Origin: Terriglobales bacterium
GTDB taxonomy: Bacteria > Acidobacteriota > Terriglobia > Terriglobales > Acidobacteriaceae
DNA: 64,000 nucleotides
Direction: 5' to 3'
Assembly (NCBI GenBank): GCA_035543055.1
Contig: DATKKJ010000148.1
Location: 1-64,000 of the forward strand
Position 1 is the stretch's first letter. The number at the start of each line of letters is the position of its first letter. Of the stretch, positions 33,096 through 41,241 are shown piece after piece. The position numbers and the translations under genes are program-made. A model generated the notes under the pieces. The model was given only the letters and a program-made list of their open reading frames with translations, did not search any database and was not told where the DNA came from.

Positions 33096-35342
33096 GTGGA
33101 GTCTGACAAGCTAGTCCGCAGCGCTCAGCCGGCCGAACTCGGGCCTCCCCTGATGCCCTATCCCTACGGTCCCGGCACTCCCGAAGAGGCGTCCCTTGGC
33201 GAGTACTGGCGGATCCTGGTAAAGCGGAAGTGGACCGTCATCGCGACCCTGGTCGTGGTCATGACCCTGGCTACGGTCATCTCGCTGCGGACCACGCCTC
33301 TATACATGGCCGTGGGGAAGATTGCGATCTTCCGCGACAGCAACGACCTGGTCAACTTCAAGGACGTGGGCACCACTACCTCAGACGACTGGGACTACAC
33401 CGTCGCGATGGATACGCAGGTGAAGATCCTGCAAAGCGACTCTATGGCGCTGGCGGTGGGGCGAAATCTCGCCGCTGGCAGCGCCGCCGCCAAGGAGAAC
33501 GTGCAGAACCTGGGGACCATCCCCCTGGGAACGACCGCGAGCCTGGATCCCAAGCAGGAGCAGGCCGCCATCGGCGAGATCCGCTCCAATCTGACCATCA
33601 CCACGATTCCCAACACGCGCATGATCGAGATCCGCTTCCTGAGTCCCGATCCCAATCGCGCGGCGCAGGTCGTCAACACTCTCACCAGCACCTTCATCCA
33701 GGAGAACCTGAAGACCCGCTATGAATCCATCATGCAGGCCTCCGACTGGCTGCAAAAGCAGCTCGCCGACCTGCAGATGAAAGTCGAGGTCTCGCAGGAA
33801 AAGCTGGTGAAGTACCAGAAAGAGAACGACATCCTGGGGATCGACGAGAAGCAGAACATCGTCACCGTCAAGCTGGACGAGTTGAACCGCGACCTGATCG
33901 CAGCCCAGGCCGACCGCATCCAGAAAGAGGCCAACTACAAGCTGGCGCAGAAAGGCAGCGCCGAGCTCAATTCCGGCCAGCCGAACAACCTGCTGGAGAA
34001 GCTGCGCACCCAGGAGTCCGACCTCAAGACGCTGCTGGCGCAGCTCAGCACCCAGTTTGGGCCGTCGTATCCCAAGGTCAGGGAGGTCAAGAACCAGCTG
34101 GCGCAGGTCGAAGCCTCCATCCTGCAGGAGAACAGCAAGGCCTTGGCGCGCATGCAGCGCGATTACCAGACCGCCATGCAACGGGAACAGCTGCTGCGGG
34201 GCGCCCTCGAGGAGCAGAAGGCGGAGGCCAACAAGCTCAACCAGCGGGCCATCCAGTACAACCTGCTGAAGCGCGATGTCGATACCAACCGCCAGCTCTA
34301 CGAAGGCTTGCTGCAGAAGCTCAAAGAGGCGGGGATGGCGGCCGGCCTGAGGTCGAGTAACATCCGCATCATCGATTCCGCGCGTGTTCCCACTTCACCG
34401 GCGACGCCGGACATCCCGCGGAACCTGGCGATCGCACTGCTCATCGGGCTGACCGGCGGCGTGGCCCTGGCCTTCGTGCGCGAATCGCTCGACAACACCA
34501 TCCGCACGCCGGAGCACGTGGCTCAGATCGCCGCCCTGCCTGCGCTAGGCATCATCCCCAGCAGCCTGCGCCTGGCCCCCAAAGCGGGCAACGGCCGGCC
34601 GAACCTGACTTTGGCGGCCGCCACCGCACGGGGCGACGGCATCGAACTGGTCTCGCATTCGCGTCCCAAGTCGGAGATGGCGGAGGCTTACCGCGCCTTG
34701 CGTACTTCCATCCTGCTCTCGTCGCTGGGCGCGCCGCCCAAGGTCATCCTGGTGACCAGCGCGCTGCCGCAGGAGGGCAAGACCACCACCAGCATCAACT
34801 CGGCCATCGTGCTGGCGCAGAAGGGCGCGCGCGTGCTGCTGGTGGACGCCGACCTGCGCCGTCCCGGCATCCATCAGAAGATGGGGCTGAAGCCGAGGGC
34901 CGGCCTGAGCACGCTGCTGGCCGGCAGCGAGACTTTCGACAATCTCGTGATCCCCTCGCCCCAGCTGCCCAATTTGTTCGTGTTGCCGGCGGGACCGGCC
35001 CCGCCCCACCCGGCGGAGCTGCTGGGCTCCGACCTCATGAAGAACTATCTGGCGCAGTGGCGGGAGCGCTTTGACCACATCCTGATCGACACGCCGCCGG
35101 TGCTCAGCGTTACCGACGCGGTCCTGCTCTCGGTGGATGCCGACTCGGTGGTGCTGGTCATCCGCTCGGGACAGACGACCAAGGAAGCCCTGCGCCGCGC
35201 CCGCAGCATATTGACCCAGGTGAACGCGCGCATGATGGGCGTGGTCCTCAACGCGGTCGACCTCCAGTCTCCCGACCTCCACTACTACTACTACGGCACC
35301 AAGTACGGCGGGCAATACTACGAAGAGAACCCGCGCAACTAA
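33096..35342 (+). CDS. Polysaccharide co-polymerase with tyrosine autokinase (Wzc-type BY-kinase)
   Basis: A 748-residue inner-membrane protein that controls chain length and export. The N-terminal Wzz domain has a first membrane helix (about 46-66) after YWRILVKRKW. A long periplasmic coiled-coil and GNVR-like region runs to about 430. The second helix is near 445-465. The cytoplasmic kinase has Walker A in TSALPQEGKTT (Lys562) and Walker A' in VLLVDADLRRPG, and IDTPPVLSVTDAVLL is the Walker B region. The last 22 residues hold seven tyrosines (HYYYYGTKYGGQYYEE), the expected autophosphorylation cluster. The GTG start has GAGGAG upstream. It leads a plus-strand operon with the TPR/CBM-like and ligase genes. 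Confidence 0.95.
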   Translation: MESDKLVRSAQPAELGPPLMPYPYGPGTPEEASLGEYWRILVKRKWTVIATLVVVMTLATVISLRTTPLYMAVGKIAIFRDSNDLVNFKDVGTTTSDDWDYTVAMDTQVKILQSDSMALAVGRNLAAGSAAAKENVQNLGTIPLGTTASLDPKQEQAAIGEIRSNLTITTIPNTRMIEIRFLSPDPNRAAQVVNTLTSTFIQENLKTRYESIMQASDWLQKQLADLQMKVEVSQEKLVKYQKENDILGIDEKQNIVTVKLDELNRDLIAAQADRIQKEANYKLAQKGSAELNSGQPNNLLEKLRTQESDLKTLLAQLSTQFGPSYPKVREVKNQLAQVEASILQENSKALARMQRDYQTAMQREQLLRGALEEQKAEANKLNQRAIQYNLLKRDVDTNRQLYEGLLQKLKEAGMAAGLRSSNIRIIDSARVPTSPATPDIPRNLAIALLIGLTGGVALAFVRESLDNTIRTPEHVAQIAALPALGIIPSSLRLAPKAGNGRPNLTLAAATARGDGIELVSHSRPKSEMAEAYRALRTSILLSSLGAPPKVILVTSALPQEGKTTTSINSAIVLAQKGARVLLVDADLRRPGIHQKMGLKPRAGLSTLLAGSETFDNLVIPSPQLPNLFVLPAGPAPPHPAELLGSDLMKNYLAQWRERFDHILIDTPPVLSVTDAVLLSVDADSVVLVIRSGQTTKEALRRARSILTQVNARMMGVVLNAVDLQSPDLHYYYYGTKYGGQYYEENPRN

Positions 35343-36641
35343 GTGTCCGCTCCGGCAAAGAACTCGCGACCCAGAGAACGAGCGCCCGACGGACAGGAGA
35401 GGGTCCTGCGCTGGCCGCTGGAGGGAGGGCGCCGCCTCCGATTCCTTGCCTGCGGCATCGCCGTGGTCGCGCTGTTCATCGCCTGGGTGGGCGCCGACCT
35501 TGCCGCCAAGCTGCTGGCCACGAGCCTGCGCCCCGAGCGGGTGGCGCTGGCGGCGCATCTCGACCCTTTCAATGCCGCCTATCCACACATCCTGGGGCGC
35601 ATCGCGTTTTACCAGCGCCAGGACCTGCCCGTAGCCATCGAACATTACGGCGCCGCGACACGTCTGAACCGCTACTCGGCACGCTACTGGCTCGACCTGG
35701 CCAACGCGCAGCAGATCATGGCGCAGGCGGAGGAGTCGCGGAAGTCGTTGCAGCAAGCCCTGGCTGCCGATCCCACCAATCCGATGGTGACGCGCGAAGC
35801 CGCCAATTACTACCTGGTGCTAGGTGATACCCAGACCGCCCTCAGGCTGCTGGCCATGACCGTCCGCTACGATCCGCCGAACGCCCGCAGCGCCATTGAC
35901 CTGAGCTGGCGCGCGACCCAGGATGCGCGCGCGGTGATGAACCAAGTCCTGCCGCCGACGGCCGACGCCTACCTTCTTTTCCTGCAGGTGCTGATGGAGC
36001 GCCGCCAGGCCGACGCCGCGCTGCAAGCCTGGGACGGCATCATGGCGCTCAAGCAGAATGTTCCCCTGGATTCCGCTCTCCCTTACATCCAGTACCTGAT
36101 CGACGAAGGCCGGATCGAGCGCGCACACGCTGCCTGGACCCAGATAAGGCGGCGCGAGGGCACGCGCGCCACCGGGGAAAGCCTGGTGGACAACGGAGGC
36201 TTCGAGGACGACATCGTCAACGGCGGTTTCTCCTGGCGCTACCAGAATCAGCCGCATGTCGCGCTGGCCATCGACCAGCGCGATGCCTACCACGGGCGGC
36301 GCTCGTTGCTCATCACCTTCGACGGTGAGGCCGTCCAGGACGCGGGAATCTACCAGTTCATCGCCGTCGAGCCTGACACCGGCTACCGCCTGAGCGCGCG
36401 AGTGAGGACCGACGATCTGGAGGGGGCGGGCGCTCCCCAGCTGCTGGTTGCCGATCGCACCGGCAAACCGTTCTTCCTGTCAGAGCCGTTCGCCGCGAGC
36501 GGCGCCTGGCGTGAAGTCACAGGAGACTTCCGCACCGGCGCCGATACCAAGCTGATGGCGCTCCGTGTGGTGCGGGTGCCGGGCAAAACGCGGATCCGCG
36601 GCAAGGTCTGGCTGGACGATCTTTCGGTGGTGCGCAAGTGA
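35343..36641 (+). CDS. Membrane-anchored TPR protein with C-terminal carbohydrate-binding-like domain
   Basis: A 432-residue protein. One membrane helix lies at about residues 36-58 (LRFLACGIAVVALFIAWVG). TPR-like helices follow from about 70 to 270, with ARYWLDLANAQQIMAQAEES as the clearest repeat. The last 150 residues form a beta-rich domain with LVDNGGFEDDIVNGGFSW, YRLSARVRTDDLEG and GKVWLDDLSVV, the pattern of CBM4_9-like carbohydrate-binding modules. The GTG start directly follows the kinase stop, and its end overlaps the ligase start (GTGA). A role in polymer handling in the periplasm is likely from this coupling; a specific function is not known to me. Confidence 0.85.
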   Translation: MSAPAKNSRPRERAPDGQERVLRWPLEGGRRLRFLACGIAVVALFIAWVGADLAAKLLATSLRPERVALAAHLDPFNAAYPHILGRIAFYQRQDLPVAIEHYGAATRLNRYSARYWLDLANAQQIMAQAEESRKSLQQALAADPTNPMVTREAANYYLVLGDTQTALRLLAMTVRYDPPNARSAIDLSWRATQDARAVMNQVLPPTADAYLLFLQVLMERRQADAALQAWDGIMALKQNVPLDSALPYIQYLIDEGRIERAHAAWTQIRRREGTRATGESLVDNGGFEDDIVNGGFSWRYQNQPHVALAIDQRDAYHGRRSLLITFDGEAVQDAGIYQFIAVEPDTGYRLSARVRTDDLEGAGAPQLLVADRTGKPFFLSEPFAASGAWREVTGDFRTGADTKLMALRVVRVPGKTRIRGKVWLDDLSVVRK

Positions 36642-37981
36642 TCGCTCCAACAGGCGCCGCCGAGATGGCCGCCCCCGCATCCAACATCCGGAGCGTGCGC
36701 GGGCGCTACCTGCACAACGCGCTGGTGTACGGGTTGTGCGCGCTGCTGAGTTTCGGTCCCTTGGCCTTCGGCGCCACCGAATCGTGGTCGGTGGCCGTGC
36801 TTGAGATCGGCACGGCCGTGCTCATATTGCTGTGGATGGGCAAGCAGGCGGGCCTTGGCCGGGTCAAGATCCACCTGATTCCGCTGTACCCGCCGATGGC
36901 GCTGCTGGGCGCGCTGGTCCTGTTCCAGTTGCTTACCGGGCTGACCGCCTACCGCTCCATCACTCTGTCACGCGCCGTGCTCTTCGTGACCTACGCTGCC
37001 ATCCTCTTCCTGGTGAGCCACACTCTGCGTAGCGACCGCGACTTGCGGCTGTTCTCCATCTGGTTCTCGGTCTTCGGCTTCCTGGTCGCGTTGTTCGCCA
37101 TCGTCCAGGGATTCACAGACAAGACGGGCAAGCTCTACTGGGTGCGCCTGCCGCGGAACCCGGGCTGGACCTACGGGCCCTACGTGGACCACAGCCATTA
37201 CGCGGGATTGATGGAGATGCTTCTGCCGCTTCCGCTGGTGCTGGCAGTTCTGGGCGTCGAGCGCGGCCCCAAGCGCGCTCTTCTATGGCTGAGCGCAGGG
37301 ACCATTGCGGCGTCCATCTTCCTCTCTCAGTCCCGCGGTGGAGTGCTGGCAATGCTGCTCGAGCTGGTGTTCCTGGCAACCCTGACCCTGCCCAAAAGCT
37401 CGTTGCGACGGCACCATCGGCGCAACTTCCTGCTGGCCGCGGCGGCGATCTGCTTCCTGGCCTTCGTCGGCTGGTTGGGAGGCGAGGCCTTGCTGCAGCG
37501 CTTCTCGGTCCCGCGGCCGCAGGAGCTGGCGCAGCCGGGCCGTCTCACCATCCTTAAAGACAGTCTTCACCTTTGGGCGCGCAAGCCGCTGACCGGCTGG
37601 GGGTTGGGAACCTACCCCCTGGTCTTCCCCCAGTTCCGCAGCTTTTACACCAGCCTGTTCATCAATCACGCGCACAACGACTACGTCGAACTCATCGCCG
37701 AGACGGGAGTGGTAGGAGCTGCGGCCATCGCCTGGTTCCTGTTCGTCCTCTATCGCGCCGGACTGCGAAAGGCCCGGACCCAGCAGAGCCGCATCATCGA
37801 TGCCATGACCCTGGCGGCGCTGACATCCTGCACCGCCATCGTGGCCCACAGCTTCTGGGATTTCAACCTGCAGATCCCGGCCAATGCCGCGCTCTTCTTC
37901 GCCTTCTGCGGCCTGGCCGCGACCCCCATCATCGCGCCCCGCGTACGGGAGCAAGCGTCCGGCGATCTGCCCCAGCCCTGA
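36638..37981 (+). CDS. O-antigen ligase / Wzy-type polymerase family protein
   Basis: A 447-residue polytopic protein with about 11-12 membrane segments. The family's periplasmic loop is seen in TGWGLGTYPLVFPQFRSF and NHAHNDYVELIAETGVVG, where the conserved His-Asn-Asp-Tyr stretch marks the Wzy_C/O-antigen ligase domain. PYVDHSHYAGLMEMLLPL and SQSRGGVLAMLLELV are further family motifs. It probably polymerises or ligates the lipid-linked repeat units flipped by the protein at 20914-22449. It ends 11 bases before the convergent stop of the next gene. Confidence 0.92.
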   Translation: MIAPTGAAEMAAPASNIRSVRGRYLHNALVYGLCALLSFGPLAFGATESWSVAVLEIGTAVLILLWMGKQAGLGRVKIHLIPLYPPMALLGALVLFQLLTGLTAYRSITLSRAVLFVTYAAILFLVSHTLRSDRDLRLFSIWFSVFGFLVALFAIVQGFTDKTGKLYWVRLPRNPGWTYGPYVDHSHYAGLMEMLLPLPLVLAVLGVERGPKRALLWLSAGTIAASIFLSQSRGGVLAMLLELVFLATLTLPKSSLRRHHRRNFLLAAAAICFLAFVGWLGGEALLQRFSVPRPQELAQPGRLTILKDSLHLWARKPLTGWGLGTYPLVFPQFRSFYTSLFINHAHNDYVELIAETGVVGAAAIAWFLFVLYRAGLRKARTQQSRIIDAMTLAALTSCTAIVAHSFWDFNLQIPANAALFFAFCGLAATPIIAPRVREQASGDLPQP

Positions 37982-37992
37982 GCCGGACGCAT

Positions 37993-39051
37993 TCATTTGT
38001 CCATCAGGATCTTTGCCACCCGCTCCATGTCGCCGGCGGTATAACGCTGGTCGGTGGGTATGGTCAGCACGCAGGAAGCCAGCTCCCTGACCTCCTCGGC
38101 GGCTGAGCCCGGGGCTTCCCACTGGATGGGACAGTAGACCCCGCGGCTGGTCAGATAGGCGCGATGCTCATCGCGCGCCGACTGCGACGGGAACACCAGC
38201 ACGGCGCCGAACGGAGTCGCGTTGGCCGGCCAATCCCTGAACAACGGCTGCGCTGCGCTCCAGCCTTCCAGTGACTTCAGCAGTGCGGCGGTATTCTCGC
38301 GCCGCCGCGTGCGCCATGCGATGGGCACTCCTTGTTCCAGGTACCTGGAACTCCAGGGCGAGATGGTGGAAGGACAGGACCGCTCCAGGCGTCTTTCCCC
38401 GTCCGCTTGCAGATCTCGGTAAGCGGTCTTCACTTCCGCCGGCGCATTTCCCGCCAGATAGTCGGCTTTCCATATCATGGCCGCCAGCTTGAGCGCGCTG
38501 CCGGTCCAGTCGGTCCCTTCGGAGACCGAGAGCAGCGGCAGCTTGTGGGGCGACCATAAAATGCCCCCGTCCGGCACCGGCAGGGTCTTGCGCAGACTGC
38601 AGAAGGCGAAGTCGGCGCGGGATTTCAGCGCCCAGGGCGAGAAGGGGTCGTGGGAATGGTCCTCCACCAGCACGCAGTCGTGTTTGCGCCGCCAAGCCCA
38701 CCAGGCTTTCCCTTCCCGTATCCCGAAGTAGTTCACTGCGATGACCAGATCGCGTGGCCCGGGTTGCAGTGTCTTCCAATCCGGCTCCGCACGGCGCGGC
38801 TCGTCGCGGTACAGGCGCACCGGGAGAGCGGCGCGCCAGCTCTCCACCACATCGTGGCAGAAATACTCCGGCACCCAGATGGCCTGCGCTTTCATGTCCG
38901 CTGCCAGATCGGAGACGGCGTGCCGGCCGAGTGCATACCAGGTGGCGGATGGCGGCCAGCTCAGGCAGGGCTCGCTCGGGAGTCCCATCCAGTGGAATTC
39001 GCTGCCTACCTCCCAGCGGTCGACGACCAAGGTCGCAGTTTTCCTGGTCAT
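37993..39051 (-). CDS. Divergent DegT-fold PLP-dependent protein
   Basis: A 352-residue protein whose central part keeps the DegT/AHBA-synthase layout. NYFGIREGKAWWAWRRKHDC stands where the family has its substrate loop. VLVEDHSHDPFSP carries Asp131 at the PLP-pyridine position, and FAFCSLRKTLPVPDGG carries Lys155 at the Schiff-base position. The overall sequence is far from the aminotransferase at 2026-3261, and the N-terminus with SWPPSATWYALGRHAVSDLA is unusual. The ATG at 39051 has a weak GGGA upstream. The frame continues upstream to 39867 through the kinase gene, which is rejected. A sugar aminotransferase or related transformation is likely; the substrate is unknown. Confidence 0.8.
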   Translation of the reverse strand: MTRKTATLVVDRWEVGSEFHWMGLPSEPCLSWPPSATWYALGRHAVSDLAADMKAQAIWVPEYFCHDVVESWRAALPVRLYRDEPRRAEPDWKTLQPGPRDLVIAVNYFGIREGKAWWAWRRKHDCVLVEDHSHDPFSPWALKSRADFAFCSLRKTLPVPDGGILWSPHKLPLLSVSEGTDWTGSALKLAAMIWKADYLAGNAPAEVKTAYRDLQADGERRLERSCPSTISPWSSRYLEQGVPIAWRTRRRENTAALLKSLEGWSAAQPLFRDWPANATPFGAVLVFPSQSARDEHRAYLTSRGVYCPIQWEAPGSAAEEVRELASCVLTIPTDQRYTAGDMERVAKILMDK

Positions 39052-39113
39052 ATGTCCCTGTGAGAAAGAGCGCCGCCAGCTTACCACCACGTCATTCTTG
39101 CATTGAACGGTGG

Positions 39114-41156
39114 CTAGTCGGCACTGGCGGCAGCCTTGTGCTCCGGATGCCATTGGATGATGGCGTGGCCGTTCACCTGCTGCATGGTCAAGGGATGGAA
39201 TCCAGACTGGTCCCGCAGCATGGCAAGCATCTCGCGGGTGAACCAGATGGCGTTCTCCTCGGCGGCCTCCTGCAGGTGCACCGTGAGATCGATGGTTTCG
39301 TCGTTGATCTCCTCGATGCGCTTGCTCTCGGGGAAGACGACGTCGCCGCAGTTCACGCCGCAATGGAGCCGGAACTTGGAACGGAGCTGGTGCACGCCAT
39401 CGTTGAACCACCCGAGGTTGGAGAGCACGCGCTGGGCCGCGGCCATGGCCTGGTCGGCGGACTCGAACGCCGCCAGGACGTTCTCGGCCATCCAGGAGAA
39501 CTTCCACGCCTTCTGCTCGCCCAGTTCCCGCTCGATGAACTTCCGGTACTCGGAGAACGCGTGTTCGACCACCAGCTTGTCCTCCCCGGCCTTCATCTGG
39601 GAGGCGCCGACCACTCCGATGGAAAGGAACGCAAACCGGCGCTTCTCCTGGAACAGCGCTTTCTTGGCTTCGGCATATTCCCGCAACATGGCGAGCCGAT
39701 CGCCGGAGCGGCGTTCGGTGGAGGCGACGGTGATGGCCACCGGGGCCGCGGTCTTGGCCCGGACCACCCGCGACTTCGCCCAGTGCTCGACCTTCTCCAC
39801 CGGCAGCAGGACGAGCTGCCGGGCGACAAAACCGAGGACGGCGAACCCGAGCAGCACGAAATTCCACCCCTGGTACACGGTGCGGAAGCTGAAGACGCTT
39901 TCCGACAAGCGCAGCGCGGGCGCGACCACGGCGGTCACGAACCTCATCAGGGCAGTCCCCTCGACTACCTGCGGCCGGATCAATCCGCCGCTGATGACGA
40001 AGTACAGCAGGAACGACAGCGGCACGGTCAGGGCCGCGATCGACAGGATGATGCTGAAGGCGCGCACCGCGTAGTAGACGGCCTTGGCGCTTGCTGCCAC
40101 GGGAGGGGCCGGGGCTGCCGCCGTCGTGCCGCTCGAAGGCACCGCCGGGACGGTCGCAGGCGTGGACGCAGCCGCGCCTCTACCACTGACCGGCGAAACT
40201 GTCGCCACCCGTGCCCCCGAGGGGACGGGGACGGCCGTGGGGTAGGCGCTGGTCGCGGCCGACTGGGCCGCCGTTGTGCCGCTTACTCCCCGGATCTCAG
40301 GCGACGACAGATTCTTGGCGCTCAGCGAGGCCAGTATGTTCTTGAGCCGGAATACGACCTCGGCGGCCGCCGGGCGCAGCATCCGGTCTTTTTGCAGGCA
40401 TTGCTGGATCAAGCCGTCCAGCTCCGGAGGGATCTCCGGATTGAGCATCGACACCGGGACGGGGTTGTGCTTCAGGACTTGCGCCATGGTGGCTTGGGCG
40501 GTGGGAGCGTTGAAGGGGATCTCCCCGGTCGCCATTTCGTACATCACGACCCCGAACGAGAAGATGTCGGACCGGGCGTCCACGTCGCCCCCCATCGCCT
40601 GCTCGGGAGACATGTGGCTGACGGTGCCGACCACCAGGCCTTCCTGGGTCTTGAAGATAGCGGTCGCTTCGTTGTCGCCCGCTTGCTCCGATTCCTTGAG
40701 CTTGGCCAGGCCGAAATCGAGGATCTTCACCTGCCCCCGCGGGGTCACCAGCACGTTTTCCGGCTTCATGTCGCGATGCACGACGCCCTTCTCATGGGCC
40801 ACGTTCAACGCATCGCCCACCTGCAAGGCCAGCTCGCACAGCTGGATGAGCGGCATGGGCTTGTTGTTGATGATCTTCTTGAGGGTCTTGCCTTCGACGA
40901 ACTCCATGACGATGTAGCGGGTGTGTTCATGGAGGCCGAAGTGATAGATGGTGACGATCGAGGGGTGCTGCAGCCGCGACGCCAGCCTGGCTTCCCGCAA
41001 GAAGCGGGCTTCGCTCTCCGGATCCTGGGCAGCGATGAGGGTCTTGATGGCTACAGCACGGTCGAGCTCGGTGTCCGTGGCGCGGTACACAACGCCCATG
41101 CCGCCTTCACCGAGCTTGCTGTCGATGCGGTAGGCGCCGATCTTGCTACCAATCAT
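39114..41156 (-). CDS. Membrane Ser/Thr protein kinase with C-terminal degenerate cyclase-like domain
   Basis: About 680 residues. The kinase domain (about 8-270) is complete: GEGGMG loop (16-21), Lys38 in VAIKTL, Glu55, HRD at 127-129, DFG at 147-149 and the activation/APE-like segment GTVSHMSPEQ. A Pro/Ala/Ser/Thr linker runs from about 285 to 345, followed by two or three membrane segments (SIILSIAALTVPLSFLLYF and NFVLLGFAVLGFVARQLVL). The last 170 residues resemble a class III cyclase domain (FLSIGVVGAS, FRLHCGVNCGDVVF), but the first metal Asp is replaced by Ser and the second by Glu. The ATG at 41156 with GGGGA upstream is preferred over the GTG at 41168. It may control the polysaccharide operon that follows upstream on the same strand. 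Confidence 0.9.
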   Translation of the reverse strand: MIGSKIGAYRIDSKLGEGGMGVVYRATDTELDRAVAIKTLIAAQDPESEARFLREARLASRLQHPSIVTIYHFGLHEHTRYIVMEFVEGKTLKKIINNKPMPLIQLCELALQVGDALNVAHEKGVVHRDMKPENVLVTPRGQVKILDFGLAKLKESEQAGDNEATAIFKTQEGLVVGTVSHMSPEQAMGGDVDARSDIFSFGVVMYEMATGEIPFNAPTAQATMAQVLKHNPVPVSMLNPEIPPELDGLIQQCLQKDRMLRPAAAEVVFRLKNILASLSAKNLSSPEIRGVSGTTAAQSAATSAYPTAVPVPSGARVATVSPVSGRGAAASTPATVPAVPSSGTTAAAPAPPVAASAKAVYYAVRAFSIILSIAALTVPLSFLLYFVISGGLIRPQVVEGTALMRFVTAVVAPALRLSESVFSFRTVYQGWNFVLLGFAVLGFVARQLVLLPVEKVEHWAKSRVVRAKTAAPVAITVASTERRSGDRLAMLREYAEAKKALFQEKRRFAFLSIGVVGASQMKAGEDKLVVEHAFSEYRKFIERELGEQKAWKFSWMAENVLAAFESADQAMAAAQRVLSNLGWFNDGVHQLRSKFRLHCGVNCGDVVFPESKRIEEINDETIDLTVHLQEAAEENAIWFTREMLAMLRDQSGFHPLTMQQVNGHAIIQWHPEHKAAASAD

Positions 41157-41241
41157 ATGCGTCCCCACGTAACGAGACGGGCCAGAGATGGGTACTGATT
41201 CGGAGAAGTCTAGCGCATCGCCCCGGGGCGCGCCAGCGCTA

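Noticed and set aside
38754-41198. Open frame of 814 codons on the plus strand, antisense to the kinase gene
   Set aside because: The sequence is low-complexity, rich in His, Arg and Gly, and lies opposite a complete Ser/Thr kinase.
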